Notes: a model not told the origin generated them from the letters alone. Shown: positions 53,971 through 61,904, numbered from the stretch's first letter. The stretch is DNA of 64,000 nucleotides from JBLMZW01 sp050259035 (GCA_050259035.1 JBLMZW010000158.1:10225-74224), one strand, 5' to 3'. Numbers and translations: made by a program.

Positions 53971-54822
53971 ATGAAAACCAAAGGCTTCGCTCTGGTTTTA
54001 CTGGCAGCGTTAAGCCTGACACTCTTTTCCGGTCACGCTATGGCCTGGGTCAGCCAGGATAGTTTTCAACCCAGTGTCACAGCCATTAGCAGGGAAAGCT
54101 TGACCAGAGTGTACCAGGTACGCCAGGGCGACACCATCTGGGCAATTGCGAAGAAATCCAATGCGGATGTAAATACTCTTCTGAGTATAAACCGATTGTC
54201 CGACAAAAGTATAATTTACGAAGGTCAGTATTTGGATATCCCCTTTAGCCGGGAAAAAATGCATAGAATTAAAGCCGGTGAAAACTTATGGAAGATAGCC
54301 AAAATGTATCAGACCAGTGTTGGTCGCTTAACGGCAGTTAACCCGGACATTAAAAATATTGACTGCCTGAACGTTGGACAGGTGATTAAAATACCTGCCA
54401 GCGCCAATCTGCGCAGTGCAGTAAACCGGGAGTATCCTTCCCGCAGTTTAAAAGCAATTTTCTCCTGGCCGGTTCTGGGTGTGATTAGTTCTAGCTACGG
54501 CTATAGAAAAAGTGGCTTCCATCATGGTATGGATATAGCTGTTCCTATTAGTACCCCCATCAAGGCGGCTGCGTCGGGAACTGTTATTTTTGCCGGTGTT
54601 CGAAGTAAGGTTTACGGGCGCACGGTAATTATTCAGCACCCTAATGGAACAAAGACTCTCTATGCACATGCGAAGAAAGTCCTGGTTAAAAAAGGACAGC
54701 TGGTGGATAAGGGGGAATCCATAGCCCTGGTTGGTGTTTCCGGGCGAACTACTGGCCCTCACGTACATTTCGAAGTATATCGGAGTGGCAATACAGTAGA
54801 CCCAGCCAGATATTTGAAATAA
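53971..54822 (+). CDS. LysM/M23 peptidoglycan endopeptidase
   Basis: 283 residues, exported (LVLLAALSLTLFSGHAMA). Two LysM modules: YQVRQGDTIWAIAKKSN (about 47-90) and HRIKAGENLWKIAKMYQ (about 97-140). C-terminal M23/LytM domain with Zn ligands H and D in HHGMDIAVPIS and H-x-H in GPHVHFEVY; complete, so an active DD-endopeptidase is likely. The ATG at 53971 has AAAGGTGG upstream. Confidence 0.93.
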   Translation: MKTKGFALVLLAALSLTLFSGHAMAWVSQDSFQPSVTAISRESLTRVYQVRQGDTIWAIAKKSNADVNTLLSINRLSDKSIIYEGQYLDIPFSREKMHRIKAGENLWKIAKMYQTSVGRLTAVNPDIKNIDCLNVGQVIKIPASANLRSAVNREYPSRSLKAIFSWPVLGVISSSYGYRKSGFHHGMDIAVPISTPIKAAASGTVIFAGVRSKVYGRTVIIQHPNGTKTLYAHAKKVLVKKGQLVDKGESIALVGVSGRTTGPHVHFEVYRSGNTVDPARYLK

Positions 54823-54840
54823 GCGTCAAAAGGTACTACA

Positions 54841-54884
54841 ATAAAAGGGCTTCGCCTATTTAAAGGCGAGGCCCTTTTATTTTG
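54841..54884 (+). terminator. terminator after the M23 peptidase gene
   Basis: AAAAGGGCTTCGCC and GGCGAGGCCCTTTT pair around TATTTAAA, followed by ATTTTG. Confidence 0.88.
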
Positions 54885-54951
54885 ATAAGAATTGGAATAA
54901 CGGGGATAATTTTAGTATAAAGTTGGCTCAAAACCCAAGCCGCGCCCTTCA

Positions 54952-54981
54952 TTGACAGGGTTAAAGCCGCTATGCTATACT
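54952..54981 (+). promoter_or_regulatory. promoter of the tRNA cluster
   Basis: TTGACA (54952-54957), an 18-bp spacer and TATACT (54976-54981), 28 bp before the first tRNA. Confidence 0.8.
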
Positions 54982-55009
54982 ATCAATTGCACTTGCAAGC
55001 GAATCCCTT

Positions 55010-55099
55010 GGAGGGGTGTCCGAGCGGTTGAAGGAGGCGGTCTTGAAAACCGTTGAACCTTTGCGGGTTCCGTGGGTTCGAATCCCACCTCCTCCGCCA
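55010..55099 (+). tRNA. tRNA-Ser (anticodon UGA)
   Basis: Acceptor GGAGGGG pairs with CTCCTCC; anticodon stem GCGGT/ACCGT with loop CTTGAAA gives TGA at 55044-55046. Long variable arm as in class II tRNAs; CCA is encoded at 55097-55099. Confidence 0.96.
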
Positions 55100-55132
55100 T
55101 GTAAGTTCTTTAGTACAATTGAATAGAAGCGT

Positions 55133-55227
55133 GGAGAGATGGCCGAGTAGGACGAAGGCGGTCGCCTGCTAAGCGATTATACGGGCTAAAACTCGTATCG
55201 TGGGTTCGAATCCCACTCTCTCCGCCA
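55133..55227 (+). tRNA. tRNA-Ser (anticodon GCU)
   Basis: Acceptor GGAGAGA/TCTCTCC, anticodon loop CTGCTAA, long variable arm, TTCGAAT T-loop, encoded CCA. Confidence 0.96.
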
Positions 55228-55232
55228 TTTAC

Positions 55233-55309
55233 GCGCCCATAGCTCAGCTGGATAGAGTAACGGACTACGAATCCGGTGGTCGCAGGTTCGAATCCTGCTG
55301 GGCGCGCCA
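55233..55309 (+). tRNA. tRNA-Arg (anticodon ACG)
   Basis: Acceptor GCGCCCA/TGGGCGC, anticodon loop CTACGAA, T-loop TTCGAAT, encoded CCA; 77 bases. The ACG anticodon is the substrate of the TadA deaminase encoded at 57435. Confidence 0.96.
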
Positions 55310-55320
55310 TTTATTTTCTG

Positions 55321-55397
55321 GCGCCCGTAGCTCAGTAGGATAGAGCATCGGTTTCCTAAACCGGGGGCCGGGGGTTCGAATCCCTCCGGGCGCACCA
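55321..55397 (+). tRNA. tRNA-Arg (anticodon CCU)
   Basis: Acceptor GCGCCCG/CGGGCGC, anticodon loop TTCCTAA, T-loop TTCGAAT, encoded CCA; 77 bases. Confidence 0.95.
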
Positions 55398-55414
55398 TAA
55401 ATCATATTGAAGAG

Positions 55415-55446
55415 AATCCCCCTTGATAGGGGGATTATTTTTTTTT
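55415..55446 (+). terminator. terminator of the tRNA cluster
   Basis: AATCCCCC-TTGATA-GGGGGATT followed by a run of T from 55438. It overlaps the last codons of the convergent histidine kinase gene. Confidence 0.9.
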
Positions 55447-57271
55447 ACTCAAATAAATTGGATTCCTGGAGTTCCTCTTGTACAGGGAGGACAAAAGCGA
55501 AACAGCTTCCTTTTCCCGGCTGGCTGGATACCCATATTCGCCCCTGATGATGTTCAATGATCTCCCGGGAAATGGCCAGACCGAGCCCGGTTCCTTGCGG
55601 TTTAGAGGTCAAGGGATCGGATACTTGCTGAAACCTTTGAAAGAGTAAAGGAATTTGATCCTGGCTGATACCGACACCGTTATCGGTTACCGCTACCAGC
55701 AGCCACTTATCATCAGAAAGATCGACCGGAATCCCAAAGCGGTTATTCTCGGAATCCCGGTTTAAAACCAGGGCATCTATAACAATCTCTCCTTCTGAAG
55801 TAAACTTTATAGCGTTGGAGAGCAGGTTGGTTATAACCTGGATCAAGCGGTCTCGATCTCCTATAATCGGGGGAAGATCCGGCTCGATATCTGTTCTAAG
55901 AGTCAACCCCTTTTCGCTTAAAAGAGAATAAACTGCGGTTACCGAAGAACTAATCAACTCCCCGATATGTACCTCTGACATATTCCAATGTAGTTTCCCG
56001 GACTCTATTTTGGCCACATCCAGCAGGTTGTTTACCAGTCGAGTCAGGCGTTCTCCTTCGCTGATTATAATGTTTAAGTTTTCCTCGGTTCTAGTTAATA
56101 TCTGTTGGCCTTTTACGTCGTCCTCGGGAATTAGCGGTTGTATCTGTTTTTCCAGGTGGCGCATTATTATCTTGGCAAAGCCCATAATGGATGTTAAAGG
56201 GGTCCTGAGCTCGTGGGAAACAGTCGATATGAAATCGGTTTTCATCCGGTCTACCTCTTTCTCTCGGGTGATGTCACGAAGAGCATAGACCCGGGCTACT
56301 ATTTTACCGCTGCCGTCACCGATGGGGGCGGAATAACTTTGCAGCGTACGGGGGTAAGGAATTACCTGTTCCCATTCCCGGGTGGAAGTTAGCTGGGGCT
56401 CAACAATGAAGGAATCAAGCCATTCCTGATAAAGCTGTGGATCTGAGAAGGTTTCCGGTTTAAGGTTTTCTACTTTAGCCATAGTTTGAAAAAGGCAGGA
56501 ATAAGACTGGAGGTTAAAATAAGACTCGGCACGTTTATTCCACATTATTAAGCGCTGCTCATTATCGGTAACGAAAACCGACTCGTTGATGCCGTCTAGA
56601 ATCGAGTCCAAAAGCTGGGCCTGACGCTGATTGGTTTTCTTGCTTAAGAAAGCGCCGGCTCGAGCGGCATAGAGTAGAATGGACAATATCCAGGCCACCA
56701 GAACCAGAGAGGCCCCATTGGTATAATGTCCAGCAAGTTTAAAAGGATTAGTTTGCAGATGAGAAATAGTCGTAAGGAAGAAAATGAAAGGGACCACGAT
56801 GACAACGAAGCTGGTCCGAGGCTTATAATACAAAATAGCCGCAATAGCCAGGCATCCCAGCATATATGCGCTTATATCACCATGCAGAAACTGATCCGCT
56901 GCGGTGGTAATTACACATAAAATCATAGTTAACATTCCGGACAATATACCGACAAACCCATGCCGGGAGGTTATGTTCTGTGGAGAGGCAGGAATCTTAA
57001 TTAGCGTGAGGATCAGTAGTATAATCATTCCGGTCAAAAGGAATAGGTGGGCAAAGGTAAGGTACACATAGCCGGGTTGGGTTTCGAAAAGGAAACGTCG
57101 CTGCCAGTCTATGTATAAAAGAATCAAGTGCAGGCCTGTTACCGCCAGGGTAAAGACTCTGATTCGAAATATATTATCGAAGACTATTTCCGCATCAAAT
57201 TCTTTCTGGTACTCCTCTGGAACACCAACCTGCAGTTTATTACGAAATGATCGTAAATCTAGTTTAATCAT
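55445..57271 (-). CDS. membrane sensor histidine kinase with PAS domain
   Basis: 608 residues. About six hydrophobic segments fill residues 30-220 (for example VYLTFAHLFLLTGMIILLIL and SFVVIVVPFIFFLTTI). A PAS-like domain follows (INESVFVTDNEQRLIMWNKR), then HisKA with the phospho-acceptor His in FISTVSHELRTPLTSIMGF and HATPase_c boxes NLLSNAIKFTSEG, DNGVGIS and GTGLGLAIS. No response regulator lies next to it: an orphan kinase, as sporulation phosphorelay kinases often are (inference). ATG with GAGGGAAG upstream. Confidence 0.93.
   Translation of the reverse strand: MIKLDLRSFRNKLQVGVPEEYQKEFDAEIVFDNIFRIRVFTLAVTGLHLILLYIDWQRRFLFETQPGYVYLTFAHLFLLTGMIILLILTLIKIPASPQNITSRHGFVGILSGMLTMILCVITTAADQFLHGDISAYMLGCLAIAAILYYKPRTSFVVIVVPFIFFLTTISHLQTNPFKLAGHYTNGASLVLVAWILSILLYAARAGAFLSKKTNQRQAQLLDSILDGINESVFVTDNEQRLIMWNKRAESYFNLQSYSCLFQTMAKVENLKPETFSDPQLYQEWLDSFIVEPQLTSTREWEQVIPYPRTLQSYSAPIGDGSGKIVARVYALRDITREKEVDRMKTDFISTVSHELRTPLTSIMGFAKIIMRHLEKQIQPLIPEDDVKGQQILTRTEENLNIIISEGERLTRLVNNLLDVAKIESGKLHWNMSEVHIGELISSSVTAVYSLLSEKGLTLRTDIEPDLPPIIGDRDRLIQVITNLLSNAIKFTSEGEIVIDALVLNRDSENNRFGIPVDLSDDKWLLVAVTDNGVGISQDQIPLLFQRFQQVSDPLTSKPQGTGLGLAISREIIEHHQGRIWVSSQPGKGSCFAFVLPVQEELQESNLFE
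55560..55573. promoter_or_regulatory. possible second Noc-binding sequence (13 of 14)
   Basis: ATCTCCCGGGAAAT differs from the NBS at 2919-2932 by one base (T to C at position 3). It lies inside the histidine kinase gene. Confidence 0.4.
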
Positions 57272-57366
57272 TACTTCCCTCTATGCTAGATAGACTTATC
57301 TGTTAATGCACCTTCATTAAGAATTATAGCATTTTAGATCCGGCACGGGTACGAATACCGGGCTTC

Positions 57367-57395
57367 TTGACACTGCGTGGTTTGTGCATTATGAT
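57367..57395 (+). promoter_or_regulatory. promoter of tadA
   Basis: TTGACA (57367-57372), a 17-bp spacer and TATGAT (57390-57395). It overlaps an upstream in-frame ATG (57384), which supports the later start of tadA. Confidence 0.75.
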
Positions 57396-57434
57396 GATGG
57401 TTGTCAGAAAACATGGTGGGTTAAGAAGGAGACA

Positions 57435-57896
57435 ATGACGGTCGATTCTCTGCCTGATGAATATTACATGCAAATGGCTATAGAGCTTGCGCGTGAGGCA
57501 ATGGATCAGGGAGAAGTTCCTGTGGGGGCGGTAGTGGTCCGCCAGGGCGAGGTTATTGCCAGAGCCCGGAATGAGAAGGAAGCTACCGGGGACCCGACTG
57601 ATCACGCTGAAATGCTGGCCATAAGAAGGGCAGTTCAAAGAACTGGCTCCTGGCGTTTAACTGATGCTGCCATGTTCGTGACCCTGGAACCCTGTCCGAT
57701 GTGTGCCGGAGCCATGGTTCAGGCCCGGTTAGGACGCTTAGTTTTCGGAACATATGACTCTAAAGGCGGGGCGGTAGGTTCACTAATTGATATTTTAGAT
57801 TTACCGGGAAGCATTCATCGGGTGGCGGTTAAATCAGGTATACTAAAAGAAGAATGTGGAGAACTGTTAAGCTCCTTTTTTGAAAAAAGAAGATAA
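57435..57896 (+). CDS. tadA: tRNA(adenosine34) deaminase TadA
   Basis: Zn-dependent deaminase converting A34 to inosine in tRNA-Arg(ACG), which is encoded 2 kb upstream. 153 residues. Zn and catalytic residues: H57 and E59 in DHAEMLAIRRA, C87 and C90 in EPCPMCAGAM; VPVGAVVV and GTYDSKGGAVGS are typical. The ATG at 57435 has AAGGAG upstream. Its 3' third (from 57751) is duplicated at 61628. Confidence 0.95.
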   Translation: MTVDSLPDEYYMQMAIELAREAMDQGEVPVGAVVVRQGEVIARARNEKEATGDPTDHAEMLAIRRAVQRTGSWRLTDAAMFVTLEPCPMCAGAMVQARLGRLVFGTYDSKGGAVGSLIDILDLPGSIHRVAVKSGILKEECGELLSSFFEKRR

Positions 57897-57979
57897 ACCT
57901 TTAGAGGCATATACAATAGAATAATAATACTTTGTATACGGAGAGATGGCTGAGCTCGGTTTAAAGCGCACGACTTGAG
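57751..57979 (+). repeat. duplicated tadA 3' end / tRNA-Ser 5' half, left copy
   Basis: 229 bp running from inside tadA through the gap into the first 40 bases of a tRNA-Ser gene. The right copy is at 61628-61852 in the same orientation with roughly 90 percent identity by eye, including small indels. The left copy keeps tadA intact but breaks the tRNA. Confidence 0.9.
57940..57979 (+). pseudogene. truncated tRNA-Ser(CGA), 5' half only
   Basis: GGAGAGATGGCTGAGCTCGG and the D-arm and 5' anticodon stem are identical to the intact tRNA at 61813; identity stops in the anticodon loop (CACGACTT versus CACGACTCGAAA). No T-arm or acceptor 3' strand follows. Confidence 0.88.
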
Positions 57980-58438
57980 ATGACCGCAGGATTTTCGAAA
58001 CAAGAATGCCTCTAGATTGGTTAGGGCACCTTTCCGAATGAAAATTACACAATCGGATTAACACCGAACGATTAAACACCTTCAAGTCAATGATTCTTGG
58101 AGGTGTATTTTTATGGCCCGAAAAAGGTGTGTAATTCAAACGAAGATCAAGATTAATTATTAGTAAATAGCATTAACTAGGGATGCTATATAGTAATCAA
58201 TTCTTTGATACATTCGAAAAAGAGGGGTTTATGGCATTTGTTTCGCTACATGATGGCGGCCTAGAACCCTCAAAAGTGTCCATACATAACTCTATAGCAT
58301 TATAAAGGTAAAATGGTTAATATAGTAAATGGCGTTTATAGAGTCCTACATGTTTTACCGGAGGTTCATCAAACCGAACATTTAAATCAGACGTATGCTT
58401 TTTGTAAAAACGAATTATCTCTATGAAATGAGGATAAT
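57980..58438. other. junction DNA at the start of the island
   Basis: Begins exactly where tRNA identity stops. It contains a terminator-like hairpin at 58076-58112 and two small ORFs with ribosome sites that cannot be assigned: 58231-58305 (24 residues, starts MAFVSLHDGG, preceded by AGAGGGG) and 58313-58426 (37 residues, starts MVNIVNGVYRVLHV, preceded by AAGG). They could be relicts of a longer gene. No integrase or transposase was found. Confidence 0.4.
58076..58112 (+). terminator. terminator-like hairpin in the island junction
   Basis: ACACCTTCAAG and CTTGGAGGTGT pair (one mismatch) around a 9-base loop, followed by ATTTTTA. No obvious gene ends here, so it may be left over from the element or end a transcript started at the broken tRNA. 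Confidence 0.6.
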
Positions 58439-58900
58439 ATGGCCAACAAGTTTCTCAAAGAGGTTTTTTACATAGACGGCAGTTTAAGGGATATTTACAT
58501 TAAAAATACCACCATTGATGATTGGCAAAAAGCCCTTAATCTTTTATGCGCAAAAGCCAATAAATTGGAGTTCTATCAGGATGGCGTTCTAATGATAGAC
58601 AATAAATATAAAGCCTTGGACATATTTAAGATTAGAGAACAGGAAATAGCTGTTCTAATGGTAATTAGAATTGGTTCTGTGAACATACACTGTCACTTTT
58701 TCGATGAACAGGAAATCGAATTTGATATTGATCCAAAAGAAGTAATTGAATGGAGTCAATTTGAATTAATAATCAGTTTCATTAGAGAATTGGCCGAGGT
58801 ATTAGGAAAGGAAGTAATATTAACCCCTGAGAATATGCCGGAAATCCCTCTGCTTTTGGCTAAACCAGGTAATATCGATGTAGTGTTTCTGAAGCATTAA
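58439..58900 (+). CDS. hypothetical protein of the immunity island, 153 residues
   Basis: Not recognised. Starts MANKFLKEVFYIDGSLRDIY; acidic, soluble, alternating strands and helices, with a segment FFDEQEIEFDIDPKEVIEW and a C-terminal VILTPENMPEIPLLLAKPGN. Size, acidity and position beside a barstar homologue suggest an immunity protein, but no family is claimed. ATG with AATGAGGAT upstream (weak). Confidence 0.7.
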   Translation: MANKFLKEVFYIDGSLRDIYIKNTTIDDWQKALNLLCAKANKLEFYQDGVLMIDNKYKALDIFKIREQEIAVLMVIRIGSVNIHCHFFDEQEIEFDIDPKEVIEWSQFELIISFIRELAEVLGKEVILTPENMPEIPLLLAKPGNIDVVFLKH

Positions 58901-59074
58901 ACCGAATAAAACGACCTAATACTGAAGAACTAGATACTTTAACTGCCAATACATAATGTGAGATACACTACAGACGATAAGACATAATATAAATTCGCTT
59001 AGCATATGAGTTGAACTACTCAAGCCAATTTCCTAATAAAATTGATCCCACCCTCCTACTGAAAGGGGATTACA

Positions 59075-59326
59075 TTGGATTTAACGGAGCTTGCTTTTTC
59101 ACTTTTCCTTTTAGCTCTTATTCCACTCTTTTTTACACCTACAATCATAGCCTTTATTAAAAAAACTAAGAAGAAATGGCTGGTCCTATTACTTAACATC
59201 TTAGTTGGAGCTATAAAATCAATTATTCCAGGAGAACCCGATAATGATGTTATTTCATTTGCATGTTGGGCATTGTTGCTTGTTTGGAGCATTGGATTAT
59301 CGTTCTATTTACCAAATCGGCATTAA
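59075..59326 (+). CDS. superinfection-immunity-like small membrane protein
   Basis: 83 residues, two to three hydrophobic segments. FTPTIIAFIKKTKKKWLVLL followed by LNILVGAIKS and CWALLLVWSIGL resembles the Imm-superinfect family (P-T-I-I-A-x-x-R/K-x-K-x-x, then an N-x-x-x-G helix, then W-A-x-x-L-x-W). Known relatives block phage DNA entry or are simply conserved membrane proteins. TTG start with AAAGGGGA upstream. Confidence 0.65.
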   Translation: MDLTELAFSLFLLALIPLFFTPTIIAFIKKTKKKWLVLLLNILVGAIKSIIPGEPDNDVISFACWALLLVWSIGLSFYLPNRH

Positions 59327-59397
59327 CTCTGTTGCTCTTGTGCACAAAACATTGGATTTATTGATACCGGAAATATCAATAAATCAAAGGAGGATTT

Positions 59398-59910
59398 ATG
59401 GGAGAAACAGTTTCTGTTAAATTTTTTAATAACGAAAAGGAGTACATAGAGGCAACACAGTTATATTATTCCCAATCAAAAAGGACGTTGTTTGATACTA
59501 TTATTGAAATTATTCTTATCATAATTGGTATTGTATGTTGGCTTAAATTTGGATTTTCTTGGGCCTGGATAATATGTTTAATAGGAGGCATCCTTGGTTT
59601 AACCTTAAGATACATAGCTTATTATGTTATGCCGTCAATTAGATTCAAGCAGGAACCGAAATTTCAGGATGAATATACTCTGACTTTTAGTGACGAAGGT
59701 TTAGAATTTATGTCTTAGCATTTAAACTCAAAGCTTGATTGGAAATTCTATCTTAAGGCTTTGGAATCGGATAGATTGTATTTGTTGTTATATGGGAAGT
59801 CATTATTTTCAATTGTACCGAAAAGAGCATTCATGGATGAAGAACACGAAAATCGTTTCAGAAAGCTTATTTCTACGAATCTAAGAGACGGAATCAAGAG
59901 AATTAAATAG
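59398..59910 (+). pseudogene. YcxB-like membrane protein interrupted by one in-frame stop
   Basis: Frame starts at an ATG preceded by AAAGGAGG (59398). Two membrane segments (TIIEIILIIIGIVCWLKF, WIICLIGGILGLTLRYIAYY) then EYTLTFSDEGLEFMS, a TAG at 59716-59718, and continuation in the same frame with LNSKLDWKFYLKALE, LYLLLYGKSLFSIVPKRAF and a normal TAG at 59908. Both halves fit a YcxB-like protein (C-terminal domain with a conserved PKRAF). A single base change explains the break; readthrough or a sequencing error are alternatives. Confidence 0.78.
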
Positions 59911-60413
59911 GGGTCTTTCTTATAGACCTACGGGCAGGGAAGATAATAGGGAGAGAGAACATTAATATTACCAGACAGGGTATTTCCAATATCCAGATAA
60001 AATAATAAACCTCAATAAATCATTTTGTTTTTGAGGATAAAAGAGAATCCCGGTCTATTGAGGGTGATGAGGTTTACGGCTCAGATTTTGACCTACAAGG
60101 TGCCTAGAAGCATTAGGTAGGGGTTAAAGGTAGGGTAGAAGAAACTAAGAGGCTTATACGCAAACATTTTTGAAAAATGCAAATTATTTTTTCTTGTGTG
60201 ATCTTTAAATTAAAAGTCCTAAAGCCAATGAACCTACTATCCCGTAATATTTGAATTGCACCTTCTTAGAGCTATTCAATACCTCATTCGCTCTATCTTC
60301 TGGGTTTCACTATTTAGAAGTTATTACAACGGACATTTCTTCAAGTGGACTTACTCTGGAATGTATAATAAATAGCCTTTAAAGTTGAGAGTGAAAGCAG
60401 GTGAATTGAATAA
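59911..60413. other. non-coding stretch in the immunity island
   Basis: About 500 bp with no supportable gene. Short frames around 60305-60375 (GFHYLEVITTDISSSGLTLE) read like the tail of a lost protein but lack a start. Upstream of the barstar gene a purine-rich ribosome site is present. Confidence 0.35.
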
Positions 60414-60821
60414 ATGAGACGAGAATTCATTATTGATGGAAGCAAATTCAACGATTTAGAAGGCTTTTACGGTGAAATCGATCGATTGCTCACTAAGGAT
60501 TTAGAATGGCAAACAGGTCATAATTTTAACGCTCTTAATGATTTGCTCAGAGGCGGGTTTGGTGTTCATGAATATGGTGAACCTATTTTATTGAGATGGA
60601 TTAATTTTAGAAAGAGTAGACAATGTCTAGGATATGAAGCAACGATTACATATTTTGAGGAGATATTACAAACTTGCCATTCTACCAACATTGAATATAT
60701 AAAACAGCAATTAGCCAATGCTAAAAAACATGCTGGAGCAACGCTTTTAGATATTATAATTGAAATAATTTTAGATACAAACAATTCAGGGCATGACTGC
60801 GAGTTAGTAATTAATGAGTGA
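60414..60821 (+). CDS. barstar-family (barnase inhibitor) immunity protein
   Basis: 135 residues. The opening FIIDGSKFNDLEGFYGEIDR, GHNFNALNDLLRGGFGVHEY and PILLRWINFRKSR match the barstar family, and the ending DIIIEIILDTNNSGHDCELV is typical of its larger members. Barstars bind and block barnase-like ribonucleases. No barnase or toxin gene is found next to it, so it is an orphan immunity gene here. ATG with a GGTG-type site upstream. Confidence 0.85.
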   Translation: MRREFIIDGSKFNDLEGFYGEIDRLLTKDLEWQTGHNFNALNDLLRGGFGVHEYGEPILLRWINFRKSRQCLGYEATITYFEEILQTCHSTNIEYIKQQLANAKKHAGATLLDIIIEIILDTNNSGHDCELVINE

Positions 60822-60888
60822 TTTTTACATTGTTCCATAGCCCCGCAGAGCAAAGAAATAGAGTAGAGGAATATATCGAGGTGTCAAT

Positions 60889-61293
60889 GTGAACGATATA
60901 GAAATTGAAATTATCAAAACGTTTTTTCATAAATCTATCCAAGATAGAGCCATATTTGAATTAAATTCTAGTAAAAAACGGAAACCTTTCATTGGACGTT
61001 TAAGCCACAACTTTCAAGAAATTTTTAACCAGAAATATCTAATTAAAATACAGTTGCCAAATTCTAATTATGTAGATATATTACGTTCTCTTAAACAATA
61101 CGGAGCGAATGATAAATGTTATTCAATATCTTCAAATGGCGAAATTGACGGGAAAGAACTATCATTAACTGAAGCTTTAGAAAAGGCAGTTGGTTTCGGA
61201 ATGCCGTCTATAATTTATTGTGGATCTGGTTTAGCTTATTTTGAAGCAGAACAGGAATCTGGTGCCCCTCCAAGATTCATTCTTAAGAAATAA
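60889..61293 (+). CDS. hypothetical protein of the immunity island, 134 residues
   Basis: Not recognised. GTG start (MNDIEIEIIKTFFHKSIQDR), mixed alpha/beta, with ELSLTEALEKAVGFGMPSII and a C-terminal GAPPRFILKK. AT-rich like its neighbours. By position after the barstar gene it may be another immunity protein (inference). Confidence 0.65.
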   Translation: MNDIEIEIIKTFFHKSIQDRAIFELNSSKKRKPFIGRLSHNFQEIFNQKYLIKIQLPNSNYVDILRSLKQYGANDKCYSISSNGEIDGKELSLTEALEKAVGFGMPSIIYCGSGLAYFEAEQESGAPPRFILKK

Positions 61294-61297
61294 GTAT

Positions 61298-61441
61298 ATA
61301 AGTTTTAGGCACAATCATAATCAAGCATTAAATAAAACACTGTATTCCTGGGGGATTAATATCGAAAATGTAGGGCATCCTGGCCCTTTGTACGTTCCCG
61401 AAATTTATTCCCTTAATCTCGTATATACCTTTCTAAGGTAA
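61298..61441 (+). pseudogene. possible remnant of a toxin C-terminus
   Basis: A frame without its own start, reading SFRHNHNQALNKTLYSWGIN then GHPGPLYVPEIYSL and ending at a TAA (61439). The HNH-like histidines and the GHPGPLYVPE ending suggest the tail of a secreted nuclease-type toxin module, which would fit the immunity genes around it. This is a pattern impression only; a longer overlapping frame starts at 61241. Confidence 0.2.
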
Positions 61442-61627
61442 GAACAATTGGTTTAAAGGATAATACCCCAAAAGCCACCTTTGCTTTGCCAAAGAGGATA
61501 TATTATAATAACTTGGCTAGTTTCTTAGAACCTAGATCATTTTTTAAAAGATTGATTCACTTGTTTTCTTTGATGTTACTGGGTTATCATTGTGACGAAG
61601 GTGTAAGTCGTGTTGACATCTTTGGCG
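61442..61627. other. non-coding stretch before the right duplication
   Basis: AT-rich; the only frame through it (from 61486) runs into the tadA fragment and has no supported start or domain. Confidence 0.35.
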
Positions 61628-61768
61628 CATATGACTTTAAAGGCGGGGCGGTAGGTTCACTAATTGATATTTTAGATTTACCGGGGAGCAGTCATCAGGT
61701 GGCGGTTAAATCAGGTATAAAGAAGAATGTGGACAACTGTTAAGCTCCTTTTTTGAAAAAAAAGATAA
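61628..61768 (+). pseudogene. tadA 3' fragment
   Basis: Corresponds to the last third of tadA (KGGAVGSLIDILDLPGS...VAVKSG), but with substitutions and a deletion near 61716 that shifts the frame. It lacks the zinc-binding half of the protein, so it is not functional. Confidence 0.88.
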
Positions 61769-61852
61769 ACCTTATAGGTATATACAATAGAATAATATAC
61801 TTTTTTATATACGGAGAGATGGCTGAGCTCGGTTTAAAGCGCACGACTCGAA
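61628..61852 (+). repeat. duplicated tadA 3' end / tRNA-Ser 5' half, right copy
   Basis: Direct repeat of 57751-57979. Here the tRNA part is continuous with a complete gene while the tadA part is decayed, the mirror image of the left copy. Confidence 0.9.
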
Positions 61853-61904
61853 ATCGTGTGAACCAGTGATGGTTCCGTGGGTTCAAATCCCACTCTCTCC
61901 GCCA
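61813..61904 (+). tRNA. tRNA-Ser (anticodon CGA)
   Basis: Acceptor GGAGAGA/TCTCTCC, anticodon stem CACGA/TCGTG with loop CTCGAAA (CGA), long variable arm, T-loop TTCAAAT, encoded CCA at 61902-61904. The only complete copy of this tRNA in the window. Confidence 0.95.

Noticed and set aside
55110..55398. Minus-strand ORFs reading like GFEPATTGF and SGIRTHD across the tRNA cluster
   Set aside because: These are the well-known spurious translations of tRNA genes on the opposite strand; four complete tRNAs explain the sequence.
57384..57434. Upstream ATG for tadA (17 extra residues)
   Set aside because: It lies between the -35 and -10 of the likely tadA promoter, and the next ATG has AAGGAG.
57980..61627. 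Integrase or transposase driving the tRNA-Ser island
   Set aside because: No tyrosine or serine recombinase motifs or DDE-type proteins were found in any frame inspected in this interval.
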